Positions 41,832 to 51,359 are shown, numbered from the stretch's first letter. The stretch: DNA of 64,000 nucleotides from Deferribacteres bacterium (GCA_020633675.1 JACKDE010000002.1:992001-1056000); one strand, 5' to 3'. The notes: generated by a model from the sequence alone, not told the origin. Numbers and translations are program-made.

Positions 41832-43640
41832 ATGGCTATGTATCGAATTTTCACCTTGCTTCTCTGCCTCATGGCGAGCATTTGTCTCGGCGCCAGCAAC
41901 GGTAAATCAACCAGTGAGCAGAATAAGCAGGCGAGAGAGTGGTATCAGCGCGGTATGGAAGAGCCATCGCATGAAAAAAGGGTGCCGATGTTTCTCAAGG
42001 CAATCCAACTCAACCCCACCTATATCGATGCATACTATCAGCTTGGTTTGAGCTATAAAAGCTTAAAAAACTACCCCGAGTCTGAAAAAGCTATGATCAA
42101 GGCTTATTCGGTGAAACCACAGAATCTAAAGCTTTCTCAAAAATGTGACATCATGTTTGAACTCGGCGGCTTGTATTTGCGCATGGGGCGTTTGGCAGAG
42201 GCAGAGTCCACTTTGCTGGGTGCGAAAGACATCGCGGGCCAAAGCGATCAAAAGGCAAAGATTGCCTTTGAGTTAGGCCGGGTGTTCGCGGCGCGGCAAA
42301 AATATGCTGAAGCCCTGAGCGAGTTCAGGCTGGCCAAGGCTTTTGATCCGCAAAACGCGCATCGCTATGATGTGTTTGCGCAATCCATGAGCGATAACTT
42401 GAAAGCATCTGGTGCAGCCGACAATTCAGCGGTGGCTCAAAATGCAGAGAATTCCGCAGCTCGCGTTCCCGAATCTGCTGTCAGCGATCAACAAGGCGCT
42501 TCCGGGCAAAATGCCATTCTCAATGCCCTATACACCCAGGGACGTCAGTATGAGCAGCAGCGTGATTTTGCATTTGCTTTGGAAGTCTACCAGAAAATCA
42601 AAACGCAGTCGCCTAGCTATAAAGATGTGGCGAGCCGGATGACGGATCTGCAGCGGCAGCTTGACGATCATCGCCAAAAAGAAATGATCGAAACCGAATT
42701 TGCTGCTGGCGTGACCGCATTGCGGGAAAAGAATTGGCCACGAGCAATTTATTCGTTCGAGAATGTGCTGAAATACGATCAAAGCCACCGCGCTGCCCGC
42801 GATCGCCTGCGCGAGGCCAAACAAGGCATGGCCAGCGAGAGCACCGATTCGATTCTTGCCCGTTTTTATGCCGAGGGCTTGATGGCCATGAAGACACAGG
42901 ATTTCGCAGCAGCTATCGCAGCGTTCGAAAAAGTTGAAACGATCAACGAAAACTATCGAAACGTGAGCAAGCTGATGGTCGATGCAAGAACACAACTGTC
43001 GCAGGCAATTGATGAACCGCTGGCGCCTTTGAATTCGGCAAAAGTGGATTCATTGCGACGCATGGCAGATAAAGCTGTTCAAGATCAAAATTGGGTGCAG
43101 GCGGTCGCAAGCCTTGAGCTTCTGCGAGCAATGGTTCCTGAAGATGAACGTATTCAGCAGCAGTTGCTGGATGCGCGCGGCAGTTTGCAACATATCGATT
43201 CTGGCAGGGCAGAGGCAGGCACGGGGAACTTATCTGGCGGCACCATGGCCGTCGCCGGGGCTGTAGCAGCCATGCTGGTTTTGCCATTGTCTGGTGTGTA
43301 TGTGTTTTCGCCCACGGCACGTGCACGCGTGCATTTGCTGCGCGGCAAATACAGCGCGGCTGCCACGATATACGAGCGGATTATCGCGCGCAATCCAGGC
43401 AGAATCAAACTGTATCCGGCGCTGGCCAATATCTACATGCTCACAAGCCGGCAGGATGAGAATGCCCTGAAAGTGTACAAAACCGTGCTGCAACTCGATT
43501 TGCCCGTGCAAGACCGCGAACGCATGCACTCATTGATGGCGCAGAAATACGTTGCCGGCGAATCGACAGATGGCGATGCCATCGATATTTTGGAAAAAGA
43601 GCTCCAGAAAGAAGTGTCCCGAAAAAAGGATGATGCCTAA
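41832..43640 (+). CDS. TPR protein with a membrane anchor
   Basis: 602 residues. A signal peptide or anchor (MAMYRIFTLLLCLMASICLG) is followed by a region of TPR helix pairs (KAIQLNPTYIDAYYQLGLSY, AKIAFELGRVFAARQKYAEAL, ALYTQGRQYEQQRDFAFALEVYQKI). Residues about 474-493 are a hydrophobic stretch (MAVAGAVAAMLVLPLSGVYVF) that is likely a membrane segment, and a further TPR-like part follows (GKYSAAATIYERIIARNPGRIK). It is separated by 18 bp from the beta-helix/porin gene, so the two are probably co-transcribed and may form an envelope complex. No homologue is named. Confidence 0.7.
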   Translation: MAMYRIFTLLLCLMASICLGASNGKSTSEQNKQAREWYQRGMEEPSHEKRVPMFLKAIQLNPTYIDAYYQLGLSYKSLKNYPESEKAMIKAYSVKPQNLKLSQKCDIMFELGGLYLRMGRLAEAESTLLGAKDIAGQSDQKAKIAFELGRVFAARQKYAEALSEFRLAKAFDPQNAHRYDVFAQSMSDNLKASGAADNSAVAQNAENSAARVPESAVSDQQGASGQNAILNALYTQGRQYEQQRDFAFALEVYQKIKTQSPSYKDVASRMTDLQRQLDDHRQKEMIETEFAAGVTALREKNWPRAIYSFENVLKYDQSHRAARDRLREAKQGMASESTDSILARFYAEGLMAMKTQDFAAAIAAFEKVETINENYRNVSKLMVDARTQLSQAIDEPLAPLNSAKVDSLRRMADKAVQDQNWVQAVASLELLRAMVPEDERIQQQLLDARGSLQHIDSGRAEAGTGNLSGGTMAVAGAVAAMLVLPLSGVYVFSPTARARVHLLRGKYSAAATIYERIIARNPGRIKLYPALANIYMLTSRQDENALKVYKTVLQLDLPVQDRERMHSLMAQKYVAGESTDGDAIDILEKELQKEVSRKKDDA

Positions 43641-43649
43641 TTGACGCTT

Positions 43650-43678
43650 GCTTTGTGCATCATGAGCAAAGCTGTTTT
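43650..43678. terminator. Short hairpin in the convergent TPR/MutS-like intergenic region
   Basis: GCTTTG (43650-43655) pairs with CAAAGC (43667-43672), followed by TGTTTT on the plus strand. The stem is short, so a role as terminator of the TPR gene is uncertain. Confidence 0.4.
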
Positions 43679-45519
43679 CAACTTTGCTCCACCGGCAGGC
43701 CCTCCAGTTCCATGATTTTCAAGGCATTGGTGGTCGGGCATGGTCCTGTGCGCAATTTATAATCAAAGGTCATTTTGCCATCGACGACCTCCTCGCGGAA
43801 ATGGAAATTGCTGATCGATGCGATTTCGTCAGCCAAATGCACAAGCTCGAGATCATGGGTGGAGATGGCGCCCATGCCGTGCTTGTTGGCCAGCGCGCGA
43901 ATGTACGACCGGCTGCCGATCAAACGTTCACGATTGTTGGTACCTCTGAAAATTTCATCGATCAGAAAAAATATTGGCTCGCTGTCTGACTGGTCCAGCC
44001 GCGAAAGCAGGCTTTTCAAACGTCGTACCTCGGCGTAGAAAAACGAGAAGCCGTCGGTTACGGAATCGTTCACTTTCAGGCATGTAAACAATTTGAAAAG
44101 CGAACACTCCATCTTTTTCGCATCGACAACCCCACCCACATAGGCCAGGCAGAAGTTAATCCCCAGTGTTTTGAGAAACGTGCTCTTTCCCGCCATGTTG
44201 GAACCGGTTATGAGGGTGACCGTGCCGAGTTTTTCCTGCATGAAATCGTTGCAGACTTTTTGCTGTTGAGGAATCAGGGGGTGACCGATGCTGACCAGCT
44301 CTATTTTGTGCTTTGCATGCTCACCCTCATTTTCGTTGAATGTCGGGAAGGTATAATCCGGATTCAGGTACCCCGCATTGGCCAGCGACAGCAACGCTTC
44401 CAATTCATAAAAAGTATCGAGCCAGCCCGGCACTGTGCGCGCCAATTGTTTTTTGCTGCGGTCAAGCAGCACCGCGCAGTAATAGTCATACGGGCAGGTG
44501 ATGTTTAGCACCAGGTTGAGCAGCGGATTGCCGCGCAAGCCAACCAGGTAGGCGATCCATTTGACTTTGCGGATTTGCTGTGATGGTCGTGTTTGTGCTT
44601 TCCAAAACGGCTCACAAATTGTAGATAGCGCCTGATTTTGTTGATAGGGGAAGCTCTCCAGATATTCCAAAATCGCACGCACCTTCGCCAGCTCATCCTC
44701 TAAAAAATTTGTATCTGCAAACACACTGGCGATGAGTTTCTGGTTCATCAGAAACACAAATATATAGGCGATCAATGTCCAGATATAGTAGCCTGCCAGC
44801 AAGCCAAACTGATACAAGCCGAACAAACTGATATTGACCAAAGCCATCGCGCTCAAAACCGCCACGATGATTTTCAGTGTACGCGGCGTTTCCTGCTTTT
44901 TGAGCCAGCCCACCAATTTATCGCCATCCAACAACTCGCTGGAAACCAGGGTGAATTGCAGATAAAGCTTGTTGCGAAAATGACTGAGCGGAATGAGTTC
45001 ACGCACGATTTTTTGCCGGCGCCTGGTTTCCTTCAAATCCGGATCGGTGCGGAGCAGCCAGGTTCGCAACCGTGCGCTGCCTGCCTTCGAGACCGCGGTG
45101 TCGAGCAGGCGGTGCAGCGAGCGCGGCCCGGTAATATCGAGATCGAACTCGAACGGGTGCTCGGGATCCGCAGGCGTCTGTTCGGTAAAGGGCAACTGTT
45201 GCCAGTCGAGTTGCATGCGTGCCAGTAATTGCGTCTTCCAGCGCAACCAGATTTCATGGCGTTTGATGCTATGGTTGAGCCTGCGGTGTATTGTCGCAAC
45301 CGCCCCGAAAACCAGCAAGCCTGTCGTAAAGACCGGCCAGGCTACAGCCTCGCCAATAGTAAAATTGCTGATTGCACCGGCAACCAGCGAGAAAATAAAA
45401 ATACCGAGCCGATAGCGGGTAAAGAGACTGCTGCGGCTGCGCATGCGCTCGATGCGGCGCTGCAATCGCTGGATCTGCCGGTCTATGGCGCGGCGTCGCG
45501 TTTCACGCTGAATGGTCAT
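43678..45519 (-). CDS. Membrane-anchored MutS-like ATPase
   Basis: 613 residues. The C-terminal third is the MutS ATPase domain: Walker A TGSNMAGKSTFLKTLG near residues 437-452, Walker B FFLIDEIFRGTNNRERL near 517, and a switch histidine in ISTHDLELVHLAD. The N-terminal half has basic stretches and two hydrophobic pairs (LGIFIFSLVAGAISNFTIG with VFTTGLLVFGAVATI; IIVAVLSAMALVNISLFGLY with YYIWTLIAYIFVFLMN) that form likely membrane helices. It lacks the mismatch-binding domain I with its Phe-x-Glu motif, so it is not canonical MutS. Such membrane MutS-like proteins occur mainly in Bacteroidetes and relatives, with unknown role. It starts at ATG 45519. Confidence 0.8.
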   Translation of the reverse strand: MTIQRETRRRAIDRQIQRLQRRIERMRSRSSLFTRYRLGIFIFSLVAGAISNFTIGEAVAWPVFTTGLLVFGAVATIHRRLNHSIKRHEIWLRWKTQLLARMQLDWQQLPFTEQTPADPEHPFEFDLDITGPRSLHRLLDTAVSKAGSARLRTWLLRTDPDLKETRRRQKIVRELIPLSHFRNKLYLQFTLVSSELLDGDKLVGWLKKQETPRTLKIIVAVLSAMALVNISLFGLYQFGLLAGYYIWTLIAYIFVFLMNQKLIASVFADTNFLEDELAKVRAILEYLESFPYQQNQALSTICEPFWKAQTRPSQQIRKVKWIAYLVGLRGNPLLNLVLNITCPYDYYCAVLLDRSKKQLARTVPGWLDTFYELEALLSLANAGYLNPDYTFPTFNENEGEHAKHKIELVSIGHPLIPQQQKVCNDFMQEKLGTVTLITGSNMAGKSTFLKTLGINFCLAYVGGVVDAKKMECSLFKLFTCLKVNDSVTDGFSFFYAEVRRLKSLLSRLDQSDSEPIFFLIDEIFRGTNNRERLIGSRSYIRALANKHGMGAISTHDLELVHLADEIASISNFHFREEVVDGKMTFDYKLRTGPCPTTNALKIMELEGLPVEQS

Positions 45520-45734
45520 AAATCTTGTGCTTTATTTTTTTATCCTTATCTTTCATGGGGCAGAAAATAGCACAGTGCATACAAGTGCTGCAAGCCTATC
45601 CTTTTTGCAAAACGAAATGGCATTGCGCTGCCCGGGTAGCCGGATTTCTGGGAAAAAACGGCATGAACTTGTAAGCTGCAAACTTAATCATCCCAACGTT
45701 GAAAAGCAATAAACCAAATAAAATGGAGAGAGCC

Positions 45735-46592
45735 ATGAATTCGCTGGATTGGCCGCGTGTACAGTGGATTATCGACCGCATGTTTGAAGAAGATTTGGGA
45801 CAGGGTGATATTACGACCGCAAGTGTTGCGACCACAGATCGGCCTGCATCGGCGCGTATTGTCAGCAAAGATCACGGTGTCGTTGCGGGCCTTGCCATCG
45901 CGAAAAAGGTGTTCGAGACCCGGGATGCCAGACTCGAAATCGTACTCGAATGCGCTGACGGGGAAACGGTTGCTCCCGGTGATGACCTGTTGAAAATTTT
46001 CGGAAGCGCACGCGCGATTTTAGAAGCGGAACGCACAGCACTCAATCTGCTCGGCCGCCTTTCAGGCATCGCCACGCAAACGCGACGCTTTGTCGAGAAC
46101 GTGTCCGGCACAAAAGCGGTTTTGCTGGACACACGCAAAACAGGGCCCTTGATTCGTGAGCTGGATAAATATGCGGTGCGCGCAGGTGGTGCACAAAATC
46201 ATCGCACAGGCTTGTACGACATGGTACTCATTAAGGAAAACCATGTGCGTTATGCGGGAAGCATTGCTGCTGCGCTGCAAAATGTGCACAACAGCCCTGA
46301 TGTTAAAAATAGCAAAGTGGAAATCGAAGTGCGCAATCTCAATGAATTGCGGCAGGCAATGGCGATTCAGATCGATCGCATCATGCTGGACAATTTTTCG
46401 CTGCAAGACATGCGCCGCGCTGTGGAAGAAGTCGGTGGCGCGGTGGCGCTCGAGGCATCCGGCGGTGTGACGTTGGAAACCGTGCGTGCCATAGCAGAGA
46501 CCGGCGTCGATTTTATTTCGGTCGGCGCTCTTACCCATTCTGTCAAAAATTTTGACATGAGTTTGCTGTTCGCGGTTGATAGCGAAGCGTAG
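45735..46592 (+). CDS. nadC: Nicotinate-nucleotide pyrophosphorylase (carboxylating)
   Basis: 285 residues from ATG 45735 behind GGAGAG. The enzyme joins quinolinate and PRPP to nicotinate mononucleotide in de novo NAD synthesis. The family motifs are LLDTRKTGPLIRELDKYAVRAGGAQNHR (PRPP and quinolinate contacts), the KENHV site, and VALEASGGVTLETVRAIAETGVDFISVG near the end. Full length. NadA and NadB are not in the window. It is divergent to the MutS-like gene. Confidence 0.96.
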   Translation: MNSLDWPRVQWIIDRMFEEDLGQGDITTASVATTDRPASARIVSKDHGVVAGLAIAKKVFETRDARLEIVLECADGETVAPGDDLLKIFGSARAILEAERTALNLLGRLSGIATQTRRFVENVSGTKAVLLDTRKTGPLIRELDKYAVRAGGAQNHRTGLYDMVLIKENHVRYAGSIAAALQNVHNSPDVKNSKVEIEVRNLNELRQAMAIQIDRIMLDNFSLQDMRRAVEEVGGAVALEASGGVTLETVRAIAETGVDFISVGALTHSVKNFDMSLLFAVDSEA

Positions 46593-46629
46593 GAGAAGCG
46601 CCAGCAAGCTGCTTTCTGGTGGAATTATC

Positions 46630-46659
46630 TGGACATTGGACACGGTGTGGCGCTATATT
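46630..46659 (+). promoter_or_regulatory. Possible promoter of the amidohydrolase gene
   Basis: TGGACA (46630-46635), 18-bp spacer, TATATT (46654-46659). It is 58 bp before the amidohydrolase start. Confidence 0.45.
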
Positions 46660-46716
46660 GAGCGAACTTTTCGGCAAATGTGGTCACAAGTTGTCACCTG
46701 AAAAAAAGGATACAGT

Positions 46717-48222
46717 ATGCATTCACCGGCAAAATGGACTTTGTTTCGATGGGCAGTTTTTGCAGTACTGATCGCTGCATGTTTTTCGGATGGCGTAGCA
46801 CAACAAGCATTGCCACAACATGGCAAACGTGCTAAAAAGCTTCTCATCCTAAACGCGATGAAAGTCGATGGCGTCGGCACACCGGCGGAAGGGCCGGTCG
46901 ATATTGTCATCGAAGGCAACCGCATTACCCGCATCAGCCCTAGCGATCCGGATGGCCTGTACCGACTGGATGCCGATGGTGTGATCGATGCCACCAATCA
47001 GTATGTTTTGCCGGGCTTTATCAACATGCACAGCCATCTGCAAAATAGTGCTGCCGGCATCGAAATGCCATACGAGTATCAGCATGCGCTTTGGCTGAGC
47101 GCTGGGATTACCACTGCTCGTGATTTAGGCAGCAACTTCGACGAGGCGAAAGTGGAAAAACGCAAGAGTGCGTCTGGCGAGATAGCCGCACCGCGCTTGT
47201 TTCTGTATCCATTTTTTACCGGTGAGATGGCCGAAGAAGAGATTCGCAATCGCGTGCGCAATTTCAAGCAAGCTGGCGCGGACGGCATAAAATGCTGGGG
47301 CATCGATCGCGAGACCTTTCTGGTTGTGGCAGATGAAGCCAACAAGCTCGGCCTTAAAATAGCCCACCATGTCGGTGTGGAAGATGCCAATGCCAATGAT
47401 GACGCGGCAGTCGGCACGACCTCAATCGAACACTGGTATGGCATCCCGGATGCGGCGCTTGATGGTGTGCAATCATTTCCTTCCGACTTCAATCATGCCA
47501 ACGAGCTGCACCGTTTTCGTTATGCCGGCCGTTTATGGCGCGAAGCCAATCCGGAAAAGCTTCAGCAGGTGCTGCACATGTTGGTCGATAGCGGCGTGGC
47601 CTGGGACCCGACACTGTGTATTTACGAAGCATCGCGCGATTTGCAGCGCGCCATCACCCAGCCCTGGTTCGATGCTTTTCTGCATCCAGCGCTGGAAAAA
47701 TTTTTCACCCCCAATCCGGAATATCACGGCTCCTTCTTTTTCGGTTGGACCAATACCGATGAAGTGTATTGGAAGGAAAATTACAAAATTTGGATGAAGG
47801 CTGTGCGTGATTTTGCCAACATGGGTGGCATTGTCACCACAGGCGAAGATGCCGGATTTATTTACCAGCTATACGGATTTGGCTACCTGCGGGAACTGCA
47901 ACTGCACGAAGAGGCCGGTTTTCATCCGCTCGAAGTCATTCAGCACGCTACCCATAACGGCGCCAAGGTTTTGGGGATGGAAAAAGAGCTTGGGCGTGTC
48001 AAGCGCGGCTATCTGGCCGATCTGGTGGTTGTAAATGGCAATCCTTTGGAAAATCTGCAGATTTTGTTGCCGCGTGGCATCAATAAAACGCTCGATTTGC
48101 AGCATGGCGCGCAAGGTGGCATTTCATGGACAATCAAGGATGGCATTCCGTACGATACAAGCATTTTGCTCAACAGCGCAAAGGAAATTGTGCAGGCGGC
48201 ACGGGCGAAAACCAGGCCCTAG
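46717..48222 (+). CDS. Exported amidohydrolase
   Basis: 501 residues. The N-terminus has a hydrophobic export signal with LIAAC (Cys-22) resembling a lipobox, so it may be a lipoprotein; standard cleavage near VAQQ is the alternative. The amidohydrolase metal ligands are visible: NMHSHLQ (His-x-His), GIKCWG (carboxylated Lys candidate), KIAHHVGVED and TSIEHWYG (His), and TGEDAG (Asp). The C-terminal part (LGRVKRGYLADLVVVNGNPLENL) completes the composite beta-sandwich. It likely hydrolyses an amide, peptide or lactone in the periplasm. It ends 75 bp before the GCS2-type ligase gene. Confidence 0.88.
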   Translation: MHSPAKWTLFRWAVFAVLIAACFSDGVAQQALPQHGKRAKKLLILNAMKVDGVGTPAEGPVDIVIEGNRITRISPSDPDGLYRLDADGVIDATNQYVLPGFINMHSHLQNSAAGIEMPYEYQHALWLSAGITTARDLGSNFDEAKVEKRKSASGEIAAPRLFLYPFFTGEMAEEEIRNRVRNFKQAGADGIKCWGIDRETFLVVADEANKLGLKIAHHVGVEDANANDDAAVGTTSIEHWYGIPDAALDGVQSFPSDFNHANELHRFRYAGRLWREANPEKLQQVLHMLVDSGVAWDPTLCIYEASRDLQRAITQPWFDAFLHPALEKFFTPNPEYHGSFFFGWTNTDEVYWKENYKIWMKAVRDFANMGGIVTTGEDAGFIYQLYGFGYLRELQLHEEAGFHPLEVIQHATHNGAKVLGMEKELGRVKRGYLADLVVVNGNPLENLQILLPRGINKTLDLQHGAQGGISWTIKDGIPYDTSILLNSAKEIVQAARAKTRP

Positions 48223-48297
48223 CCCTGCGCCAACGACAGCGATAGACTATATCAGTTGCATTGACCTAAATTTGCAATTCAAAATCGGAGAATGGCG

Positions 48298-49404
48298 ATG
48301 ATCAATTTCGAAGATTTAACCATTGGCATTGAAGAAGAATATCAAATAATTAATCCGGATTCGCGCGAGCTGACTTCGTTCATTACAGAATTTTTAGAAC
48401 ATGGCGCGATGGTTTTTCGCGATCAGGTTAAGCCGGAAATGCTGCAATCGCAAGTTGAAATCGGCAGCCATGTATGCCGCAATATTGCAGAGGCGCGCAC
48501 GGAAGTCACGCGCCTGCGCAGAATGGTCAGCGATATCGCCGAAAAGAACAATCGCAAAATTGTGGCAGCAGGCACGCATCCTTTTTCGCGTTGGCAGGAT
48601 CAACTGGTGACGGACAAGGATCGCTATAAGGGGCTGATTCAGGACATGCAATATGTGGCCAAACGCCTTTTGATATTCGGCATGCACGTGCATGTTGGCA
48701 TTCCGAACAAGCATCTGCGTATCGATATTATGAATCAGATGTCCTATTTCATGCCGCACATTTTGACGCTATCGACTTCGTCACCTTTTTGGCTGGGCGC
48801 CAACACCGGCATGAAATCGTATCGCAGCATCATTTTCCAGGATTTGCCGCGCACCGGATTGCCGGAGTATTTCGATTCCGCGAATGAATATGAGTATTAT
48901 ATCGAACAATTGATACAGATGAACTGCATCGAAGAGCCGACCAAAATTTGGTGGGATATCCGGCCACATCCGAAATTCCCTACCCTCGAGTTCCGTGTGT
49001 GCGACTGCACCACGAAAATCAATGAGGTGATCGCGATCGCAGCATTGCTGCAAGCCCTGGTGGCAAAGCTGCTGATTCTGCGCAAGCACAACCAAACCTG
49101 GCGCATTTATCGGCGTGGTTTGATCGAAGAAAACAAGTGGCGCGCGCTCAAGGATGGCATTGATGGTAAGTTGCTCGATCTCGGCAAAGTCGAAGAAGTG
49201 CCTGCTCGATTTTTGCTGGAGGAGATGCTCGATTTTGTCGATGATGTGCTCGACCCACTTGGGACGCGCGAGGAGATTGAATATATTCGCACCATTCTGC
49301 AAACCGGCACCAGCGCTGATCGGCAGTTGAAAAAATACAATGAAACCAATAGCCTGGAAGCTGTCATCGATATGCTGGCCGAAGAGACGGTAGAAGGCTG
49401 CTAA
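48298..49404 (+). CDS. GCS2/YbdK-type carboxylate-amine ligase
   Basis: 368 residues from ATG 48298, which has GGAG seven bases ahead; the ATG at 48292 lies too close to that site. The glutamate-cysteine ligase family 2 core is clear: FEDLTIGIEEEYQIINPDSREL, SQVEIGSHVCRNIAEAR, GTHPFSRWQDQ, and the ATP/metal pattern EFRVCDCTTKINEVIAIAAL. YbdK of Escherichia coli is a weak gamma-glutamylcysteine ligase; members in other phyla act in unknown peptide or thiol synthesis. The terminal portion is intact. Confidence 0.9.
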   Translation: MINFEDLTIGIEEEYQIINPDSRELTSFITEFLEHGAMVFRDQVKPEMLQSQVEIGSHVCRNIAEARTEVTRLRRMVSDIAEKNNRKIVAAGTHPFSRWQDQLVTDKDRYKGLIQDMQYVAKRLLIFGMHVHVGIPNKHLRIDIMNQMSYFMPHILTLSTSSPFWLGANTGMKSYRSIIFQDLPRTGLPEYFDSANEYEYYIEQLIQMNCIEEPTKIWWDIRPHPKFPTLEFRVCDCTTKINEVIAIAALLQALVAKLLILRKHNQTWRIYRRGLIEENKWRALKDGIDGKLLDLGKVEEVPARFLLEEMLDFVDDVLDPLGTREEIEYIRTILQTGTSADRQLKKYNETNSLEAVIDMLAEETVEGC

Positions 49405-49436
49405 AAATAAATGCCCGGCGGGAAGGCCAGGCATTG
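49402..49436 (-). terminator. Terminator of the 3D-domain-like gene
   Basis: On the minus strand ATGCC pairs with GGCAT, with an inner GGC/GCC pair and one mismatch, followed by TTATTTTTA. It lies between convergent genes just beyond the stop codon at 49444. Confidence 0.6.
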
Positions 49437-49443
49437 CAACGAT

Positions 49444-50433
49444 TTATCGACTGTTTTGGATGACCTGTTGGTAGGTGATATTCGGATCGTCAAAAGTGTA
49501 ACAATAGGCTTTCACTGTCGGGCCGATGCTGCGAAAAAAGTTGATTTCGGTGGAGTTGTTGCCGATCCGCCAGTCTATCCAGCCGGGCTTGACGCCGCTG
49601 CCGGTGTCCATCGCTTCGGTGAGGTAAAGTGTGCCATCCTTGGTTTGAATGACCACAAACGAGCGCGGCACGGGCTTGCGTTTGCCTTCGTTTTCGAAGC
49701 GTGCTGCAAGTTGACTCCGGCGTGATTCTAATGGCACCGACATCGGGATATCGCGCGGATTGATCGATATACTGACCCAGTTGACTGCGCCCTGGCTCGA
49801 AGCCGTGGCGCCGTATGGGTAGCGCGCTTTGGACTGCGGTGTGAAAACATTTTCGTTATTGATGTTATTGCGAATAAAACTGAGCGCGTTGCGAGGCGCA
49901 AATGTGAAACGGCCGCAGGTATAGGACCATGGGATGTTATTCCAGCCCGCACTGCGAATACGATCATAGCTGGTGATATAGGATTTCCCTTCCCAAATCA
50001 GAAGGCCCGAGCCTGACATGTTGACGCGATCGAGAAAGTAATTGTACTGAAACTCGGTCGGATCGATATTGCGTTGCTGCACTTCTCTTTTCAAGCATGC
50101 TGCGACAGAATCGATGTGACCGCGGCTGCTGTTGGCGAGCATATAATAGGTCAAATTTGCTTCCTGCATTTCAATCGTCAGCCTGCCATTTTTTTCAAGC
50201 CAGTTCCGCGAGCTGATGCGGTTGGTTGGAGCGCCATTGGCAAAAGTCCGGGAAAGGTCGACCGGTGCAGGTGGTTGCGGCTGCCCGGAATCGCCGCCAC
50301 CGGGAGTGGGATCCTCAATGACCACAGGTGGTGGCTGCTGCGCTTGCCCGCCATCTTTGTTGAGCAGGCGCGGCCCGCCAAAAACCAGGAAGACCACCGC
50401 GCCACCAACCAGTATTTTGATGATTGTATCCAT
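49444..50433 (-). CDS. Membrane-anchored protein with a putative 3D/RlpA-like double-psi beta-barrel
   Basis: 329 residues from ATG 50433 behind AGGGCAAG; the frame continues upstream but this start has the best site. A single helix (MDTIIKILVGGAVVFLVFGGPRLL) anchors the protein, followed by a proline/glycine-rich linker (QPPPVVIEDPTPGGGDSGQPQ) reaching the periplasm. The C-terminal region RSFVVIQTKDGTLYLTEAMDTGSGVKPGWIDWRIGNN resembles the 3D fold of MltA and RlpA, which bind or cut peptidoglycan glycan strands. The middle (YYMLANSSRGHIDSV) is unassigned. Relation to peptidoglycan is likely but not proved. It is 136 bp from, and divergent to, the thioesterase gene. Confidence 0.55.
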   Translation of the reverse strand: MDTIIKILVGGAVVFLVFGGPRLLNKDGGQAQQPPPVVIEDPTPGGGDSGQPQPPAPVDLSRTFANGAPTNRISSRNWLEKNGRLTIEMQEANLTYYMLANSSRGHIDSVAACLKREVQQRNIDPTEFQYNYFLDRVNMSGSGLLIWEGKSYITSYDRIRSAGWNNIPWSYTCGRFTFAPRNALSFIRNNINNENVFTPQSKARYPYGATASSQGAVNWVSISINPRDIPMSVPLESRRSQLAARFENEGKRKPVPRSFVVIQTKDGTLYLTEAMDTGSGVKPGWIDWRIGNNSTEINFFRSIGPTVKAYCYTFDDPNITYQQVIQNSR

Positions 50434-50569
50434 AAAAATCTTGCCCTGAATTGTTTGTTTTACACTATCCGAAATATAATCTAATAGCTTGCTGGCGAAT
50501 GGCAAGATAAAAACCCTGAATGAGAATTTTTCAAAGCGCTGAAAAATCATTTCCAAGCGGGAGCGAAGC

Positions 50570-51349
50570 GTGATGCAACGTACTGCGAAATGGACAGGTG
50601 ATTACCAGGTTCATTCCTACGAAATTGGTCCGGATGGGCATGTACGCATACAAAAAGTTTGCAATTATTTGCAGGACGCGGCGGGTTGCCATGCCCGCGA
50701 GCTCGGTGTATCGGTGGATCAGCTGTTGCCGAAAGGTCTGACCTGGGTGCTGTCGAAGTTGCGGCTGCATATGGTGCGTTTGCCAAAATGGGGCGAGGTC
50801 ATCCGCATTATGACCTGGCCGGCAGATGTGCAACGCCTGTTTGCCATCCGCGATTTCCGGCTTTTTGATGAAAATGAAAGGGATATCGGACAGGCGACAA
50901 CCTCGTGGCTGTTGCTCGATGTCGCTCGCAAACGACCGGTGCGCTTGCCTGCGGAAATTCTGAAATTTCACCCTGAAATGCCGCAGCGTGCATTGACGAT
51001 AAATCCAAAACCGATACCGGCTGTGGAAAGGATCGACCTCGAAAAAATCTTTCAGGTGCGTTACAGTGACCTCGATTTGAACCGGCACGTCAATAATGTC
51101 AGCTACCTGGAATGGGCGCTGGAAACGATCCCGGAAAAATTGGATCATGATGCGTGGATTTACGAATTTGAAATTGAGTTTTTGGCGGAAACAGTGTTAG
51201 GTGATGAGGTCATTGCTCAAACGCAATTGGTAGAGCAAAAAAGCGGGGAAGTGTTGCATCGATTGCAGCGTCGGCAAGACCAGCGCGAATTGGTACGGGC
51301 ACGATCTTGCTGGACGGCGGACGTTGCGACGACAATCGATACAATGTGA
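50570..51349 (+). CDS. Acyl-ACP thioesterase
   Basis: 259 residues from GTG 50570 (GGGAG about 7 bases ahead); ATG 50573 is equally possible. The double hot-dog fold is apparent: AKWTGDYQVHSYEIGPDGHVRIQKVCNYLQDAA in the first half and VRYSDLDLNRHVNNVSYLEW in the second. The DxNxHVNN motif carries the catalytic Asn and His. It hydrolyses acyl-ACP to free fatty acid, and in bacteria may set fatty-acid chain length. No fatty acid synthase genes are near. Confidence 0.9.
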   Translation: MMQRTAKWTGDYQVHSYEIGPDGHVRIQKVCNYLQDAAGCHARELGVSVDQLLPKGLTWVLSKLRLHMVRLPKWGEVIRIMTWPADVQRLFAIRDFRLFDENERDIGQATTSWLLLDVARKRPVRLPAEILKFHPEMPQRALTINPKPIPAVERIDLEKIFQVRYSDLDLNRHVNNVSYLEWALETIPEKLDHDAWIYEFEIEFLAETVLGDEVIAQTQLVEQKSGEVLHRLQRRQDQRELVRARSCWTADVATTIDTM

Positions 51350-51359
51350 TTTGAAATAT

